A stretch of DNA of 64,000 bases from Microthrixaceae bacterium (GCA_023957975.1 JAMLGM010000001.1:1-64000); one strand, 5' to 3'. Positions 34,724 to 45,382 are shown, counted from the first letter of the stretch. Made by a program: numbers and translations. Notes: a model not told the origin generated them from the letters alone.

Positions 34724-34786
34724 CGCGAACTTTGTGCAGAAAGTGACACCACGTGTCGCTTTCCGCACAAAGTTCGCGGGATCCCG
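34724..34786. repeat. Palindromic repeat family C, copy 2
   Basis: Differs from the copy at 33518-33580 at only one position in 63 (CAGAAAG for CGGAAAG in the left arm). It lies 85 bp before the MNT start. Confidence 0.88.
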
Positions 34787-34828
34787 CCGAAGAGAGCCCG
34801 CCGAGCCCGGCCGACGATCAGCCGATGA

Positions 34829-35581
34829 TCAGAGGTACAGGCCGCCGGCGACCGTGAGGGTCTGCCCGGTGATGTACTCGGCGCCGTCGGACGCGAGGTA
34901 GGCCGCCGCTGCGGCGGTGTCGTCGGGCGTGCCGGCGCGCCCCAACGGGATGTGCGGGGCAACGGCCTCTACCCCCGGGAAGTCGCCGGACTCGACCGCC
35001 TGGTCGACCATCGGCGTGTCGATGAGACACGGAGCGATCGAATTGGCGGTGATGCGCTGCGGTGCGAGTTCGGCTGCGAGCGCTTTGGTGAGCCCGATGA
35101 CGCCACCCTTGGAAGCGACATAGTGGGTCATGCGCCGCGCCCCCGACAGTGCGCTCGACGACGAGATGGTGACGATGCGGCCGAAGCCGGCGTCGATCAT
35201 CTGTGGAACCGCCTCCTGGACGCACCAGAAGGTGCCGGTCAGGTTCACCGCGATGATCTGTTCCCAACGCTGCGGGGAGACATCGAGCAGCGAATCAAAG
35301 CCCTCGATTCCCGCGCTCGTGACGAGAATCTCGGTGTTGCCGAGTTCGTTGCGAACCTGCCCGAACGCAGCCACCACCGAGTCGTGGTCGGCGACATCCA
35401 CCGCCACTGAGATGGCCGTCGCACCGGAAGCGACCAACTCCGAGGCGGCCTTCGCCGCGGCCTCGGCGTTTCGGTCGAGCACCGCGACCTTGTGGCCGTC
35501 CGCGGCGAAACGCTGGGCGATGCCCAACCCGATGCCCGACGCTGCGCCGGTGACGACCGCGACCCGAGCGGCCCCGCTCAC
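34829..35581 (-). CDS. Short-chain dehydrogenase/reductase
   Basis: A 250-residue classical SDR: TGAASGIGLG, SAG in place of NNAG, SSSSA...YVASK, ending TLTVAGGLYL. GTG 35581 overlaps the P450 stop (GTGA), so it is coupled to the P450 and probably oxidises the alcohol that the P450 forms. Closely similar in layout to the SDR at 49626 (EGFD, SSSSA, MMTHYVA). Confidence 0.87.
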   Translation of the reverse strand: MSGAARVAVVTGAASGIGLGIAQRFAADGHKVAVLDRNAEAAAKAASELVASGATAISVAVDVADHDSVVAAFGQVRNELGNTEILVTSAGIEGFDSLLDVSPQRWEQIIAVNLTGTFWCVQEAVPQMIDAGFGRIVTISSSSALSGARRMTHYVASKGGVIGLTKALAAELAPQRITANSIAPCLIDTPMVDQAVESGDFPGVEAVAPHIPLGRAGTPDDTAAAAAYLASDGAEYITGQTLTVAGGLYL

Positions 35582-36873
35582 GAGGCGTCTCCTGCAGGGA
35601 CCACGGTGTCCCATTCGAGGTGGATGTCGGTGAGGCCGCGCAGGATCCACGTGGGCTCATAGCCGAACCGCACGTCGTCGCCGGAGCCGTGGAACTCGGG
35701 GTCGAGGCGGATGTTGTGCATGCGGTCGAGGATGCGCTCGATCGTGACCTGGGCCTCGACCCGGGCGAGGGGACCACCGGGGCATGCGTGCTGGCCACGC
35801 CCGAAGGCGAGATGCGACTGGGCGTTGTCGCGGTCGAGCTTGAAATCCGCCGGGCATTCGAAGCGGCGAGGATCGCGGTTGGCGGCGCCGTTCAACAACA
35901 TGACCGGGGTGCCGGCCTTGATATCGACACCGGCGACGTTGGTGGTGCGCTTGGTGAGCCGGAAGTCGGTCTTCACCGGGCTTTCCATCCGCAGGACCTC
36001 TTCGAGGAAGTTGGGGATGAGGTCGTGGTTGTTGCGCAGAAGTTCCTGGGTCTCGGGGTGCTCGGCCAGATACTTCATCGAGGCCGCCAACAGGCGTGCT
36101 GAGGTTTCCTGACCGGCGGCGAACAGGAACGTCGCGGTGCGCACCACCGAGGTGATGTCGGGCAACGTGCCGTCGGGGTAGGTGCCTTCGGCGAGCTTGG
36201 TGAGCACGTCGTTGCGCGGGTTGGCACGGCGATCGGTGAGGTACGCGGCGAACTCCTCGTCGAGCCAGCCGAGCGGGTTTTCCTCGGGGTTGCCCTCGGC
36301 CCCGGCGCCGACCTCGCCGACGTGGGCGCGCATGCCGAAACCGGCCTTGAAGCGCTGGTGGTCCTCTTCAGGGACTCCCAGGACATCCGCGACGACCAAC
36401 ATGGCGAACGGCTGGGCATAGGCCGAGATGAACTCACATTTCCCGTCGTCGATGAACGTATCGAGTTCGACGTCGACGAGGCGCCGCATGAACTCCTCGT
36501 TCTCCTTGAGACGCTTGGGGGTGAGGAGGCGCATGATGAGCGAGCGCTCACGGGTGTGTTCGGGGGCGTCCATGGTCACCATGTGTTCGTGCATGGGGAG
36601 GTGGTGGCGCTGCGCGGCGATTTGTTCGGTGACGTCGTCGCCCACGAGCGGTTCGGGGAACATCGCGTAGGGCCCGACGACCGAATTGCACGAGGAGAAA
36701 GTCTCGGGATCGCGGTAGATCGCAGAAGCCTCGTCATAACCGGTGACGGCGACGACTCCGAGATGGTCGAGGGGCAGCACCGGGCATTGTCCACGCAGCT
36801 CGTCGAAGTACGGATATGGGTCATCCACCAACGAGTTGTCGGTGAAAAAATCGATGCTCTTCCAATCGCTCAC
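35578..36873 (-). CDS. Cytochrome P450
   Basis: A 431-residue bacterial class I P450. Heme-ligand C364 lies in FGRGQHACPGG. The I-helix oxygen motif is AGQETSA, and ExxR is in EEVLRMES. The start is GTG 36873 with GGGGGA upstream. It hydroxylates an unknown hydrophobic substrate, needing ferredoxin and reductase partners not encoded beside it. First gene of a two-gene operon with an SDR. Confidence 0.93.
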   Translation of the reverse strand: MSDWKSIDFFTDNSLVDDPYPYFDELRGQCPVLPLDHLGVVAVTGYDEASAIYRDPETFSSCNSVVGPYAMFPEPLVGDDVTEQIAAQRHHLPMHEHMVTMDAPEHTRERSLIMRLLTPKRLKENEEFMRRLVDVELDTFIDDGKCEFISAYAQPFAMLVVADVLGVPEEDHQRFKAGFGMRAHVGEVGAGAEGNPEENPLGWLDEEFAAYLTDRRANPRNDVLTKLAEGTYPDGTLPDITSVVRTATFLFAAGQETSARLLAASMKYLAEHPETQELLRNNHDLIPNFLEEVLRMESPVKTDFRLTKRTTNVAGVDIKAGTPVMLLNGAANRDPRRFECPADFKLDRDNAQSHLAFGRGQHACPGGPLARVEAQVTIERILDRMHNIRLDPEFHGSGDDVRFGYEPTWILRGLTDIHLEWDTVVPAGDAS

Positions 36874-36916
36874 GTGTCCCCCACGTCATCGGCCGCAGTC
36901 GAGTTGCGGCTCCCCC

Positions 36917-36936
36917 TGCTGTGCGAGTGCACAGCA
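36917..36936. promoter_or_regulatory. Inverted repeat upstream of P450
   Basis: TGCTGTGC-GAGT-GCACAGCA, perfect 8-bp arms, 44 bp upstream of the P450 start and 95 bp upstream of the divergent coiled-coil gene. It is unlike motifs I and II; a candidate operator or a small hairpin. Confidence 0.4.
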
Positions 36937-37031
36937 TCATGTGCGTCAATGCCTACCACGATGCATTGCAGCGGGCAAGGCATGCGGCGAGTCGGTAGTG
37001 TGCGCCTCGCCGCCGTCGGGGAGGAGTGTGT

Positions 37032-37352
37032 ATGGGGAAGCTGATTCCGGGGTTGCCGACCGATGTGTTCAAGAAGGTCGACGACCTGATCGCCGAGGTG
37101 CGTCCGGTGCTCGGGCGCGTCGATGCCACGCTCGTCGACGTCGAACGCACCCTCGTGGATGTCGAGGGAACCCTCGGCGACGCGACCGCGACACTCACCG
37201 AAGCGACCGCCGTGCTCACCGAGGTGAAGGGCCTGTTGGCCGTTCTCGAAGAGCGACTTGAGGTGCTCGACGACGTGCCGGCGATGAAGAAGCAGCTGGG
37301 CGACATCCACACCCTCGTCAAGAAGCTGGCCGCCGCAAACGCCAAGAAGTAG
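37032..37352 (+). CDS. Small heptad-repeat coiled-coil protein
   Basis: 106 residues, no family recognised. Residues 34-82 read as seven successive heptads (TLVDVER, TLVDVEG, TLGDATA, TLTEATA, VLTEVKG, LLAVLEE, RLEVLDD), so a long amphipathic helix that should self-associate or coat a surface. A phasin-like role is conceivable but unproved. The start at 37032 has a strong GGGGAGGAG site; high expression is plausible. Confidence 0.7.
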   Translation: MGKLIPGLPTDVFKKVDDLIAEVRPVLGRVDATLVDVERTLVDVEGTLGDATATLTEATAVLTEVKGLLAVLEERLEVLDDVPAMKKQLGDIHTLVKKLAAANAKK

Positions 37353-37360
37353 GCGCCGGG

Positions 37361-38185
37361 CTACAGCTTCGCCCCGGTGCTGATCGGGCGAATCATCGCG
37401 TCCTGCACATAGGAGGCGACGAGTCGCCCGTCCTCGGTGAACACCGCCGCCCGCCCGTAGGAACGGCCGTTGCCCGCATGTGGGCTGTGGTGGCTCAACA
37501 GCAGCCAGTCGCCCGCATCGAAGCGGTCATGGAAGGTGATCGTGTGGCTGATCACCGCGGTCGAGATCGACACGTGGGCCTGAGACTGGCCGACGCCGAG
37601 GTGCGGGCGCATGGCCGTCGCGATGAGAAAGCCATCCGACGCGAAGGCCAACAGCGCCTCGTCGGTGCCGCCTCCGGTCGGGGCTCCGGCCCATCGCGAC
37701 CACACGTCGAGCTGCGGCGGGCCGACCAGGTCCGGGTCGTTCACGTCGACGTCGCCGACGATGCGCATCTCCCACCCGGCGAGGTGGCCGACCGGGGCGA
37801 ACTCGCCGTGGCCGCTCACCGACGGGGCCGAGTCGGCGTGGCGGATGAAGTCGGGATCGTCGGCGGTGAGCAGAACGCTCGACTGGGTGCAGGCGCGGTC
37901 GCCCTGGGAGATGGTCACGGTCGCGCTCGCGAGGGATCGGCCCGTGTTGACCGGGGTGACGGTGATGTCGACGTCCTGGTCGGGTCGCCCGGCGCGAGCG
38001 AACACGGTGTGCAGGGTCATGACCCGTTTGTCCTCGTGGCCGGCGAGCGCGGCGATGATCGACTGGCCGAGCAACTGCCCGCCAAACACGACGTTGTGTC
38101 CGGTTGCGGCGTTGGGGGCACGAAAGGTGTTCGGGCCGGTTTCGGTGAGTTGGAACGACTGCAAGACATTGTCGAGGTCGGACAT
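37361..38185 (-). CDS. tesB: Acyl-CoA thioesterase II
   Basis: A 274-residue TesB-type double-hotdog thioesterase that hydrolyses medium/long acyl-CoA to free acid and CoA. N-terminal hotdog: NVVFGGQLLGQSIIAA and MTLHTVFARAGRPD. C-terminal hotdog: GFLIATAMRPH and SHTITFHDRFDAGDWLLLSHHSPHAGNGRSYG with catalytic Asp/Thr/Gln region. It would release CoA from dead-end intermediates of the surrounding acyl-CoA pathways. Confidence 0.9.
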   Translation of the reverse strand: MSDLDNVLQSFQLTETGPNTFRAPNAATGHNVVFGGQLLGQSIIAALAGHEDKRVMTLHTVFARAGRPDQDVDITVTPVNTGRSLASATVTISQGDRACTQSSVLLTADDPDFIRHADSAPSVSGHGEFAPVGHLAGWEMRIVGDVDVNDPDLVGPPQLDVWSRWAGAPTGGGTDEALLAFASDGFLIATAMRPHLGVGQSQAHVSISTAVISHTITFHDRFDAGDWLLLSHHSPHAGNGRSYGRAAVFTEDGRLVASYVQDAMIRPISTGAKL

Positions 38186-38253
38186 GTTGTGGTGCTCCTG
38201 GAGTCGGTGATGTCGGTGCGGGTGATGTCGGCGGGTGCGTGCCGAGGTCGGTC

Positions 38254-39435
38254 TCAGCGCTGGCTTTGTTGAGCGCGTGCGAGCAGGCCGCGGGCGATGA
38301 CGAGTCGTTGGATTTCGTTGGTACCCTCGCCGATGACCATGAGGGGCGCGTCGCGGTAGTAGCGCTCGACGGGGAACTCGGTGGTGTAGCCGACACCGCC
38401 GTGGATGCGCATGGCCTCCATCGACAGTTCGAGGGCGGTCTCGCTGGCGAACAGCTTTGCCATGCCGGCTTCGACGTCGCAGCGTTCCCCGGCGGCCTTT
38501 CGGTTGGCGGCATTTTGGGTGAGGAGGCGTGCGGCTTCGAGCCGGGTGGCCATGTCGGCAATCTTGAGTTGGATGGCCTGATGTTCGGCGATCGGTTTGC
38601 CGAAGGTGGATCGCTGTTGGGAGTAGCTGAGGGCAGCGTCGAACGCGGCCCGTGCCACGCCGACGGCCCGCGACGCGATGTTGATGCGGCCCACCTCGAG
38701 CACCGAGAGGATCTGGGGCAGGCCGCGGCCGTCGGTGCCGATCAGGTTGGCCGCCGGGATGCGGTGATCGACGTAGGTCATCTCGACGGTTTCGACGCCC
38801 TTGTAGCCGAGTTTGCCGACGTTCTTGGATGTGGAGACCCCTTCGAAGACCGGCCCCGGGTCCTTTTCGACGACGAAGGTCGAGATGCCGGCCTCGGTGC
38901 GTGCGGCCAAGGCGACCACCGATGCCCGTTCGCCGTTGGTCACCCACGCCTTGGTTCCGTTGAGGACGAACTCGTCGCCGTCGCGGGTCGCCTTGCAGGA
39001 GATGTTGCGGGTGTCGCTGCCGGCGTCGGGTTCGGACAGCGACAGCGCTCCACGCCGTTCGCCAGAGGCCATCGTCGGCAGGATGCGGCGCTGCTGTTCT
39101 TCATTGCCGTGATACATGATGAGCGTGGCGCACATCGTGTGGGTGTTGATGATGCCGGTGAGCGACATCCAGCCGTAGGCGAGTTCTTCGATGATGGCGA
39201 CATAGGTCAACAGATCGAGGCCGAGGCCACCGAGCGATTCGGGGATGGTGACGCCGAACAGGCCGAGGTCGCGCATCTTGGCCACGATGTCGGCGGGAAA
39301 CTCGTCGGCGTGTTCGAGGTCGCCGGCGACCGGGATGACCTCCTTGGCGACGAAGCGGCGGACGGTCTCGACGATCTCGCGGCGAACCTCGGGATCGGTC
39401 GCTCCGGTGGGGGTGGAACCTTCGGGGCTGCTCAT
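38254..39435 (-). CDS. Acyl-CoA dehydrogenase
   Basis: A 393-residue full-length homomeric-type acyl-CoA dehydrogenase: SLSEPDAGSD, KAWVTNG, QRSTFGKPIAEHQAIQ, probable catalytic Glu in GGVGYTTEFPVERYYRD, and VIGEGTNEIQ. The start at 39435 begins 24 bp from a degraded motif I. It is probably co-directional with, but separated by 68 bp from, tesB. It diverges from the ligase/ACAD/ECH operon. Confidence 0.92.
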   Translation of the reverse strand: MSSPEGSTPTGATDPEVRREIVETVRRFVAKEVIPVAGDLEHADEFPADIVAKMRDLGLFGVTIPESLGGLGLDLLTYVAIIEELAYGWMSLTGIINTHTMCATLIMYHGNEEQQRRILPTMASGERRGALSLSEPDAGSDTRNISCKATRDGDEFVLNGTKAWVTNGERASVVALAARTEAGISTFVVEKDPGPVFEGVSTSKNVGKLGYKGVETVEMTYVDHRIPAANLIGTDGRGLPQILSVLEVGRINIASRAVGVARAAFDAALSYSQQRSTFGKPIAEHQAIQLKIADMATRLEAARLLTQNAANRKAAGERCDVEAGMAKLFASETALELSMEAMRIHGGVGYTTEFPVERYYRDAPLMVIGEGTNEIQRLVIARGLLARAQQSQR

Positions 39436-39445
39436 GGCGAGAATG

Positions 39446-39456
39446 GTACCGACCGT
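39446..39456. promoter_or_regulatory. Degraded motif I site
   Basis: GTACCGACCGT: the left arm and centre of motif I are intact while the right arm is lost. Lies between divergent ACAD and ligase starts. Confidence 0.3.
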
Positions 39457-39482
39457 GGGGGTTGACGTACCTCTCAAAAAGC

Positions 39483-39497
39483 GAGAATGATGTTTCC
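39483..39497. promoter_or_regulatory. Weak motif II-like site
   Basis: GAGAA-TGATG-TTTCC, two mismatches to motif II, ending one base before the ligase ATG at 39499. Confidence 0.25.
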
Positions 39498-39498
39498 G

Positions 39499-41165
<1,667 letters not shown>

Positions 41166-41166
<1 letters not shown>

Positions 41167-42269
41167 TGGACGTTCGACTCTCGTCGGAACAACACGCGTT
41201 GCGTGACGCCGCGGCGCGGATCGTGGATCGTCATGGGGTGGGCGCCGTCGGCCAACTCGACGACGCCGAGCGGCGCGCCAAATTGCGCGACGCGATCGTC
41301 GAGTCGGGGTGGCTGGAGTTGCGCACGCCCGATGACGACGGGTCGGCGTTGGCCTCGGCGGTGGAAGCGGCGATCGTGGCGGAGGAACTGGGCCGTGGGT
41401 TGGCCGATGCCGCTTATCTCGGTCCGACCCTGGCGGTCGAGTTGCGGCGACTTGCCGGTGCCCCGCCGGCGGCGGGGCCCGAGACCGTGGCGATGACCTC
41501 GGACTTGTCGCGTCTGGCCGAGTCGGGGTCCACGGCCGGTTCGCGGGCACTGGCGATCGACTCGGACGGGGCGGAGTCGGCGTTGGCGGTGACCTCGCAC
41601 GGGATGACGACATCGTTGGTGTCGCTTCCGGTTGCTCCGTTCAACGACCCCGACGCGCAGGTCGATCTCACGCGATCGTGCGCTGCGGTCCATGGCGGGG
41701 ATCTCGACGGCGAAGCGACCCTGGACGGCGGGGATGTGGACGGCGGGGATCTGGACGGCGACGACCTCACCCGTTGGACCGCCCTCGCGCTAGCGCTCAC
41801 GAGTGCCGATCTCGTCGGGGTCATGCGCGGAGCCATCGATCTGTCGGTGGACTACGCCAAGGAGCGCCGCCAATACGGGTCGCCCATCGGTTCGTTTCAA
41901 GCGGTGCAACACCTGTTGGCCGACGCCTTCGTGGCGATGGAAGGCTCGCGCAGCGTCGCCCTCCACGCGGCTTGGGCCGTCGACGCGCTCAGCCCCTCCG
42001 AGGCGCTCGCCGCCGGCGCGCTCGCCAAGGCGTACGCCGCGCGCGCCGCTCGCAACGTGTGTGAGATCGCGGTGCAGGTCCACGGAGGCATCGGCAACAC
42101 GTGGGAGTGCCTCGCTCACGTCTACCTGCGCCGGGCGTTGGTTTCGACCGACATCGCCGGGGGAGCGGGCATCAACCTCGACCGGGTGCTGGCCTCGCGA
42201 GGCGTGGGGGCCGATGTGCGACCGGTTCAACAGCTTCAACCGACAGGAGCAGGCCATGGACTTCGGTGA
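41166..42269 (+). CDS. Acyl-CoA dehydrogenase, small-subunit type
   Basis: A 367-residue diverged acyl-CoA dehydrogenase. The C-terminal half is clear (LSVDYAKERRQYGSPIGSFQAVQHLLAD, VQVHGGIGNTWE), while the middle lacks EPDAGSD and contains an Asp/Gly-rich repeat (DGGDVDGGDLDGDD). It overlaps the next ACAD gene by 14 bp. In mycobacterial steroid side-chain degradation, such adjacent unequal ACADs form alpha2-beta2 heterotetramers (FadE28/29 type); this pair fits that pattern. Confidence 0.85.
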
Positions 42270-43380
42270 TTCGAGCGCCGAGGCGCAGTTCCGCCAACGC
42301 TTCCGCGACTGGCTGGCCGACAACAACCCGGGTCTGCCGACCTCGTCGACCGACGACGAGTACTGGGCCGGCATGGCGGCGTGGCATCAGTCCCTGCACG
42401 GGGCCGGGTTCTTTGGGATGTCGTGGCCGAAATCGGTGGGCGGTCAGGACCTTGCGAGCGTGTACGACGTCATCATCGACGACGAACTCGCCGCGGCCGG
42501 GGCGCCCCCTCGACCGAGCCTCGGCTATCTCGTGCAGGGGTTTCTCGAGCACGGTTCCCCCGAGGTGCAACAGCGCTTCCTGCCGGGCATCGTCGACGGG
42601 ACCCAGCGGTGGTGTCAGGGGTTCAGCGAGCCCGACGCCGGGTCCGATCTCGCCTCGCTGCGCACCCGAGCGGACCTCGACGGCGACGAATACGTCATCA
42701 CCGGCCACAAGGTGTGGACGAGCTACTCCGACGACGCCGACTGGTGCCTCGTGTTGGCCCGCACCAACCACGAGGTCCCCAAACACAAGGGCATTTCGGC
42801 ATTCGCAGTGCCGATGCATCAGAGCGGCATCGAGCAGCGTCCGCTCAAGATGATCAACGGCATCACGAAGGAGTTCGGCGAGGTCATCTTCGACGAGGCC
42901 CGCGTGCCGGCGGCGAACATGATCGGCGACCCGGGCGAGGGGTGGCACATGGCCATGACCGTGGTGAGCCACGAGCGCGAGCCCGGCGAGTTGGGCTTCG
43001 TCGCCCGATACCGCAAGCTCGTCAAGGACCTCACCAAACGCGTCGCCACCGAGGGCGGTCACTCCGAACAGGTGCGGGACCTCGGCTGGGCCATCGTCGA
43101 ATCGGAGATGCTGCGCCTGCACGTGAGTCGTCGCCTGTCCGACCGCCTCGACGGCATCGACCATGGCCCCGAGGGGTCGGTCGACAAGTTGTTGATGACC
43201 CAGGTCGAACAGGCGGTGGGTCACGCCTCGACGTCGATCGGCGGACTCGGTCACGGCGGAGATGACGACACCTGGCTGAAGGTGTATCTCTACAGCCGCG
43301 CCCAAAGCGTCATGGGCGGAACCTCACAAATCCAACGAAACCTGATCGCTCAACGAATCCTGGGACTGCCAACGAAATGA
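42256..43380 (+). CDS. Acyl-CoA dehydrogenase, large-subunit type
   Basis: 374 residues: QGFSEPDAGSDLASL, HKVWTSYSDDADW, GEGWHMAMTVV and the closing SVMGGTSQIQRNLIAQRILGLP, which carry FAD contacts. The catalytic Glu of homomeric enzymes is not obvious, as in heteromeric FadE types where one partner carries it. Paired with the upstream ACAD; its stop overlaps the enoyl-CoA hydratase by 4 bp. Confidence 0.9.
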   Translation: MDFGDSSAEAQFRQRFRDWLADNNPGLPTSSTDDEYWAGMAAWHQSLHGAGFFGMSWPKSVGGQDLASVYDVIIDDELAAAGAPPRPSLGYLVQGFLEHGSPEVQQRFLPGIVDGTQRWCQGFSEPDAGSDLASLRTRADLDGDEYVITGHKVWTSYSDDADWCLVLARTNHEVPKHKGISAFAVPMHQSGIEQRPLKMINGITKEFGEVIFDEARVPAANMIGDPGEGWHMAMTVVSHEREPGELGFVARYRKLVKDLTKRVATEGGHSEQVRDLGWAIVESEMLRLHVSRRLSDRLDGIDHGPEGSVDKLLMTQVEQAVGHASTSIGGLGHGGDDDTWLKVYLYSRAQSVMGGTSQIQRNLIAQRILGLPTK

Positions 43381-44198
43381 CCGACACATCCACGACCCAT
43401 TCCGTCTCCGACAACTACGGCCTGCCCGCGGAGATCCAGGTGGAGGCGCACGGCACGATCCGCGTCGTGCGGCTGAATCGTCCCGACGCGCTGAACGCGT
43501 CGAATCACGTCCTGCACGAGGCCATCGCCGATCTGTTCGAACGCCTCGGCGCCGACCCCGACATCACCGCGATCGTGTTGACCGGCAACGGTCGTGCGTT
43601 CTCGGCAGGCGGCGACTTTGAGTACCTCGACGAACTCACCAAAGACGACGCATTGCGTGAGCAGACCCTGAGTTCGGGGCGACGCATCGTCACCGGCATG
43701 GTGGCGTGTCGGCCGCCGATTATCGCCGCGGTCAACGGCCCGGCGGTGGGGCTGGGGTGCAGCCTGGTGGCGCTCAGCGACATCGTGTTCATGGCCGAGA
43801 GCGCGCATCTCGCCGACCCGCACGTCGCGCTCGGCCTGGTGGCCGCGGACGGTGGGCCCGTGGTGTGGCCGCTGCTGACGAGCATGCAGTTGGCCAAGGA
43901 ATACGCCATCACCGGCGATCGCATTCCGGCCAAACGGGCCGCGGAGATCGGCCTCGCCAATCACGTGTGCCCCGACGGCGAGGTGTTCGACCAGGCGATG
44001 GCGTGTGCGACGCGCATCTCGAAGTTGCCCAAACGAACGGTGCAGGACACCAAGCGGGTGATGAACCTGCACCTCGAACGCGCCGTGCTCGGGTGCCTCG
44101 ACTACGCGCTCGCGGCGGAGGACCGGTCGTTTCGTTCCCCCGAGCTTCGAGCCAACCTCGATCACCTCAAGGCCAAACAGGACGCCGCCTCCAAATAG
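43377..44198 (+). CDS. Enoyl-CoA hydratase/isomerase family protein
   Basis: A 273-residue crotonase-fold protein. The oxyanion-hole segments are NGRAFSAGGDF and VNGPAVGLGCSLVALSD. In rat crotonase numbering, Glu164 has a counterpart in LAKEYAI, but the Glu144 position (usually PE in xPExxLG) reads ADPHVALGL, i.e. His. It may therefore be an isomerase, hydrolase or altered hydratase rather than a standard hydratase. Last gene of the operon. Confidence 0.88.
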   Translation: MTDTSTTHSVSDNYGLPAEIQVEAHGTIRVVRLNRPDALNASNHVLHEAIADLFERLGADPDITAIVLTGNGRAFSAGGDFEYLDELTKDDALREQTLSSGRRIVTGMVACRPPIIAAVNGPAVGLGCSLVALSDIVFMAESAHLADPHVALGLVAADGGPVVWPLLTSMQLAKEYAITGDRIPAKRAAEIGLANHVCPDGEVFDQAMACATRISKLPKRTVQDTKRVMNLHLERAVLGCLDYALAAEDRSFRSPELRANLDHLKAKQDAASK

Positions 44199-44250
44199 GG
44201 CACCAGCCCGCCGGCCCGCCGGCACTGCCCGCCTCGCCCGCTTCCCTCGG

Positions 44251-44300
44251 GTTCTGTAGGTAATTCCGGTGGCTATGGCCACCGCAATTACCTACAGAAC
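44251..44300. repeat. Palindromic repeat family A, copy 3
   Basis: 23-bp arms (44251-44273, 44278-44300) with one mismatch and a TATG loop; outer part GTTCTGTAGGTAATT as in the copy at 4553. Lies between convergent stops at 44198 and 44341. Confidence 0.87.
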
Positions 44301-44340
44301 GCTCGGTGGGCAGAACGCCCGGTGGACAGGGCGGGCGGGC

Positions 44341-45327
44341 CTACAGAAGCGGGAGGGGTGGCAGTGCGCGGGACTCGATGAGCGAGTCGCCGAGTTCGCG
44401 GGTCAGGCGGCGGGCCGACCCGAGGAGTTCGTCGAGCACCAGCACCCGTCGGATCGTGAGATGCAGCGGATGCTCGGTGGTGAATCCGACCCCGGCGAGT
44501 ACCTGCTGGCAGTTGCGGGCCGCGAGTCGTGCCGCCCGTCCGGAGAGGGACTTGGCCATGGCCGCGGAGGTTGCCGTGCGGTCCTGCCAGGCGGCGTCGA
44601 GCATCGCGTCGGCGGTCTCGATGGCGATGAGTACCTCGGCGAGGCGGTGGCGCACCGCCTGGAACTGCGAAATGGGGCGCCCGAACTGGATCCGGCCGAG
44701 GGCGTGTTCGACGGCCTGGGCGAGCATCGTTCGTGAGGCTCCGACCAGTTCGTGGCCGAGCGCTACCTGGGCGGCGGCCACCGCGCGCCCCCACTCGAGC
44801 GGGTCGGTGTCGAGGCGTGGCGCGTCATCGGGGGTCATCGACTCGCCACGCACCCGAAGGAGGCCGAGCGCCGGGTCGATGCCCGAGATCGGCCGCAGCG
44901 TCACCGCGGCGCTGGTCGCCAGATGCGCGACCGTGGTCGAGCCCGTGTTCCAGACGACGACATAGGAGCTGTGGCGATCGTGCCCGTCGGCGCCGGGGGA
45001 TCCGAGGACGAGGCCGTGCACGTTCAGCCGGCCCTCGACCACCTGCCCGGGAACCGAGGTGGATCCGAGTTGGGGAAGCACGAGTGCGGTATCGGATCCG
45101 ATGTCGTGGAGTCCGAGCGCGTGCATGAGGACGAGTTCGAGGGCGCCCGAACTCGTGGCCGAGGCCCCCTGGGTCTCGAACCATGCGGACACGGCGAGCC
45201 GTTCGTCGAACTCGAGGGCCTCAATCCAGCCGAGCTCGATGAGGGCCCGGTCGAGTTCGGCCCCCGAACAGGTCTGGGCCGCGTGGCGAAGGCTTCGCTC
45301 GAAGAGTTCGCGGTCGTCACCATCCAT
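44341..45327 (-). CDS. Acyl-CoA dehydrogenase, small-subunit type
   Basis: A 328-residue diverged ACAD. The C-terminal helical domain is recognisable (EHALGRIQFGRPISQFQAVRHRLAE, AGVGFTTEHPLHLTIRR). The N-terminal and middle domains are short and lack EPDAGSD. ATG 45327 is used (GAGGTG upstream). It lies 55 bp after a large-type ACAD gene, the second such pair in the window, so an alpha/beta heteromer is likely. Confidence 0.82.
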   Translation of the reverse strand: MDGDDRELFERSLRHAAQTCSGAELDRALIELGWIEALEFDERLAVSAWFETQGASATSSGALELVLMHALGLHDIGSDTALVLPQLGSTSVPGQVVEGRLNVHGLVLGSPGADGHDRHSSYVVVWNTGSTTVAHLATSAAVTLRPISGIDPALGLLRVRGESMTPDDAPRLDTDPLEWGRAVAAAQVALGHELVGASRTMLAQAVEHALGRIQFGRPISQFQAVRHRLAEVLIAIETADAMLDAAWQDRTATSAAMAKSLSGRAARLAARNCQQVLAGVGFTTEHPLHLTIRRVLVLDELLGSARRLTRELGDSLIESRALPPLPLL

Positions 45328-45382
45328 CAGCAGCACCTCACGATCAGCGCCCTCAGCAGCGCCCCGGTCAGCAGCACCCCGG

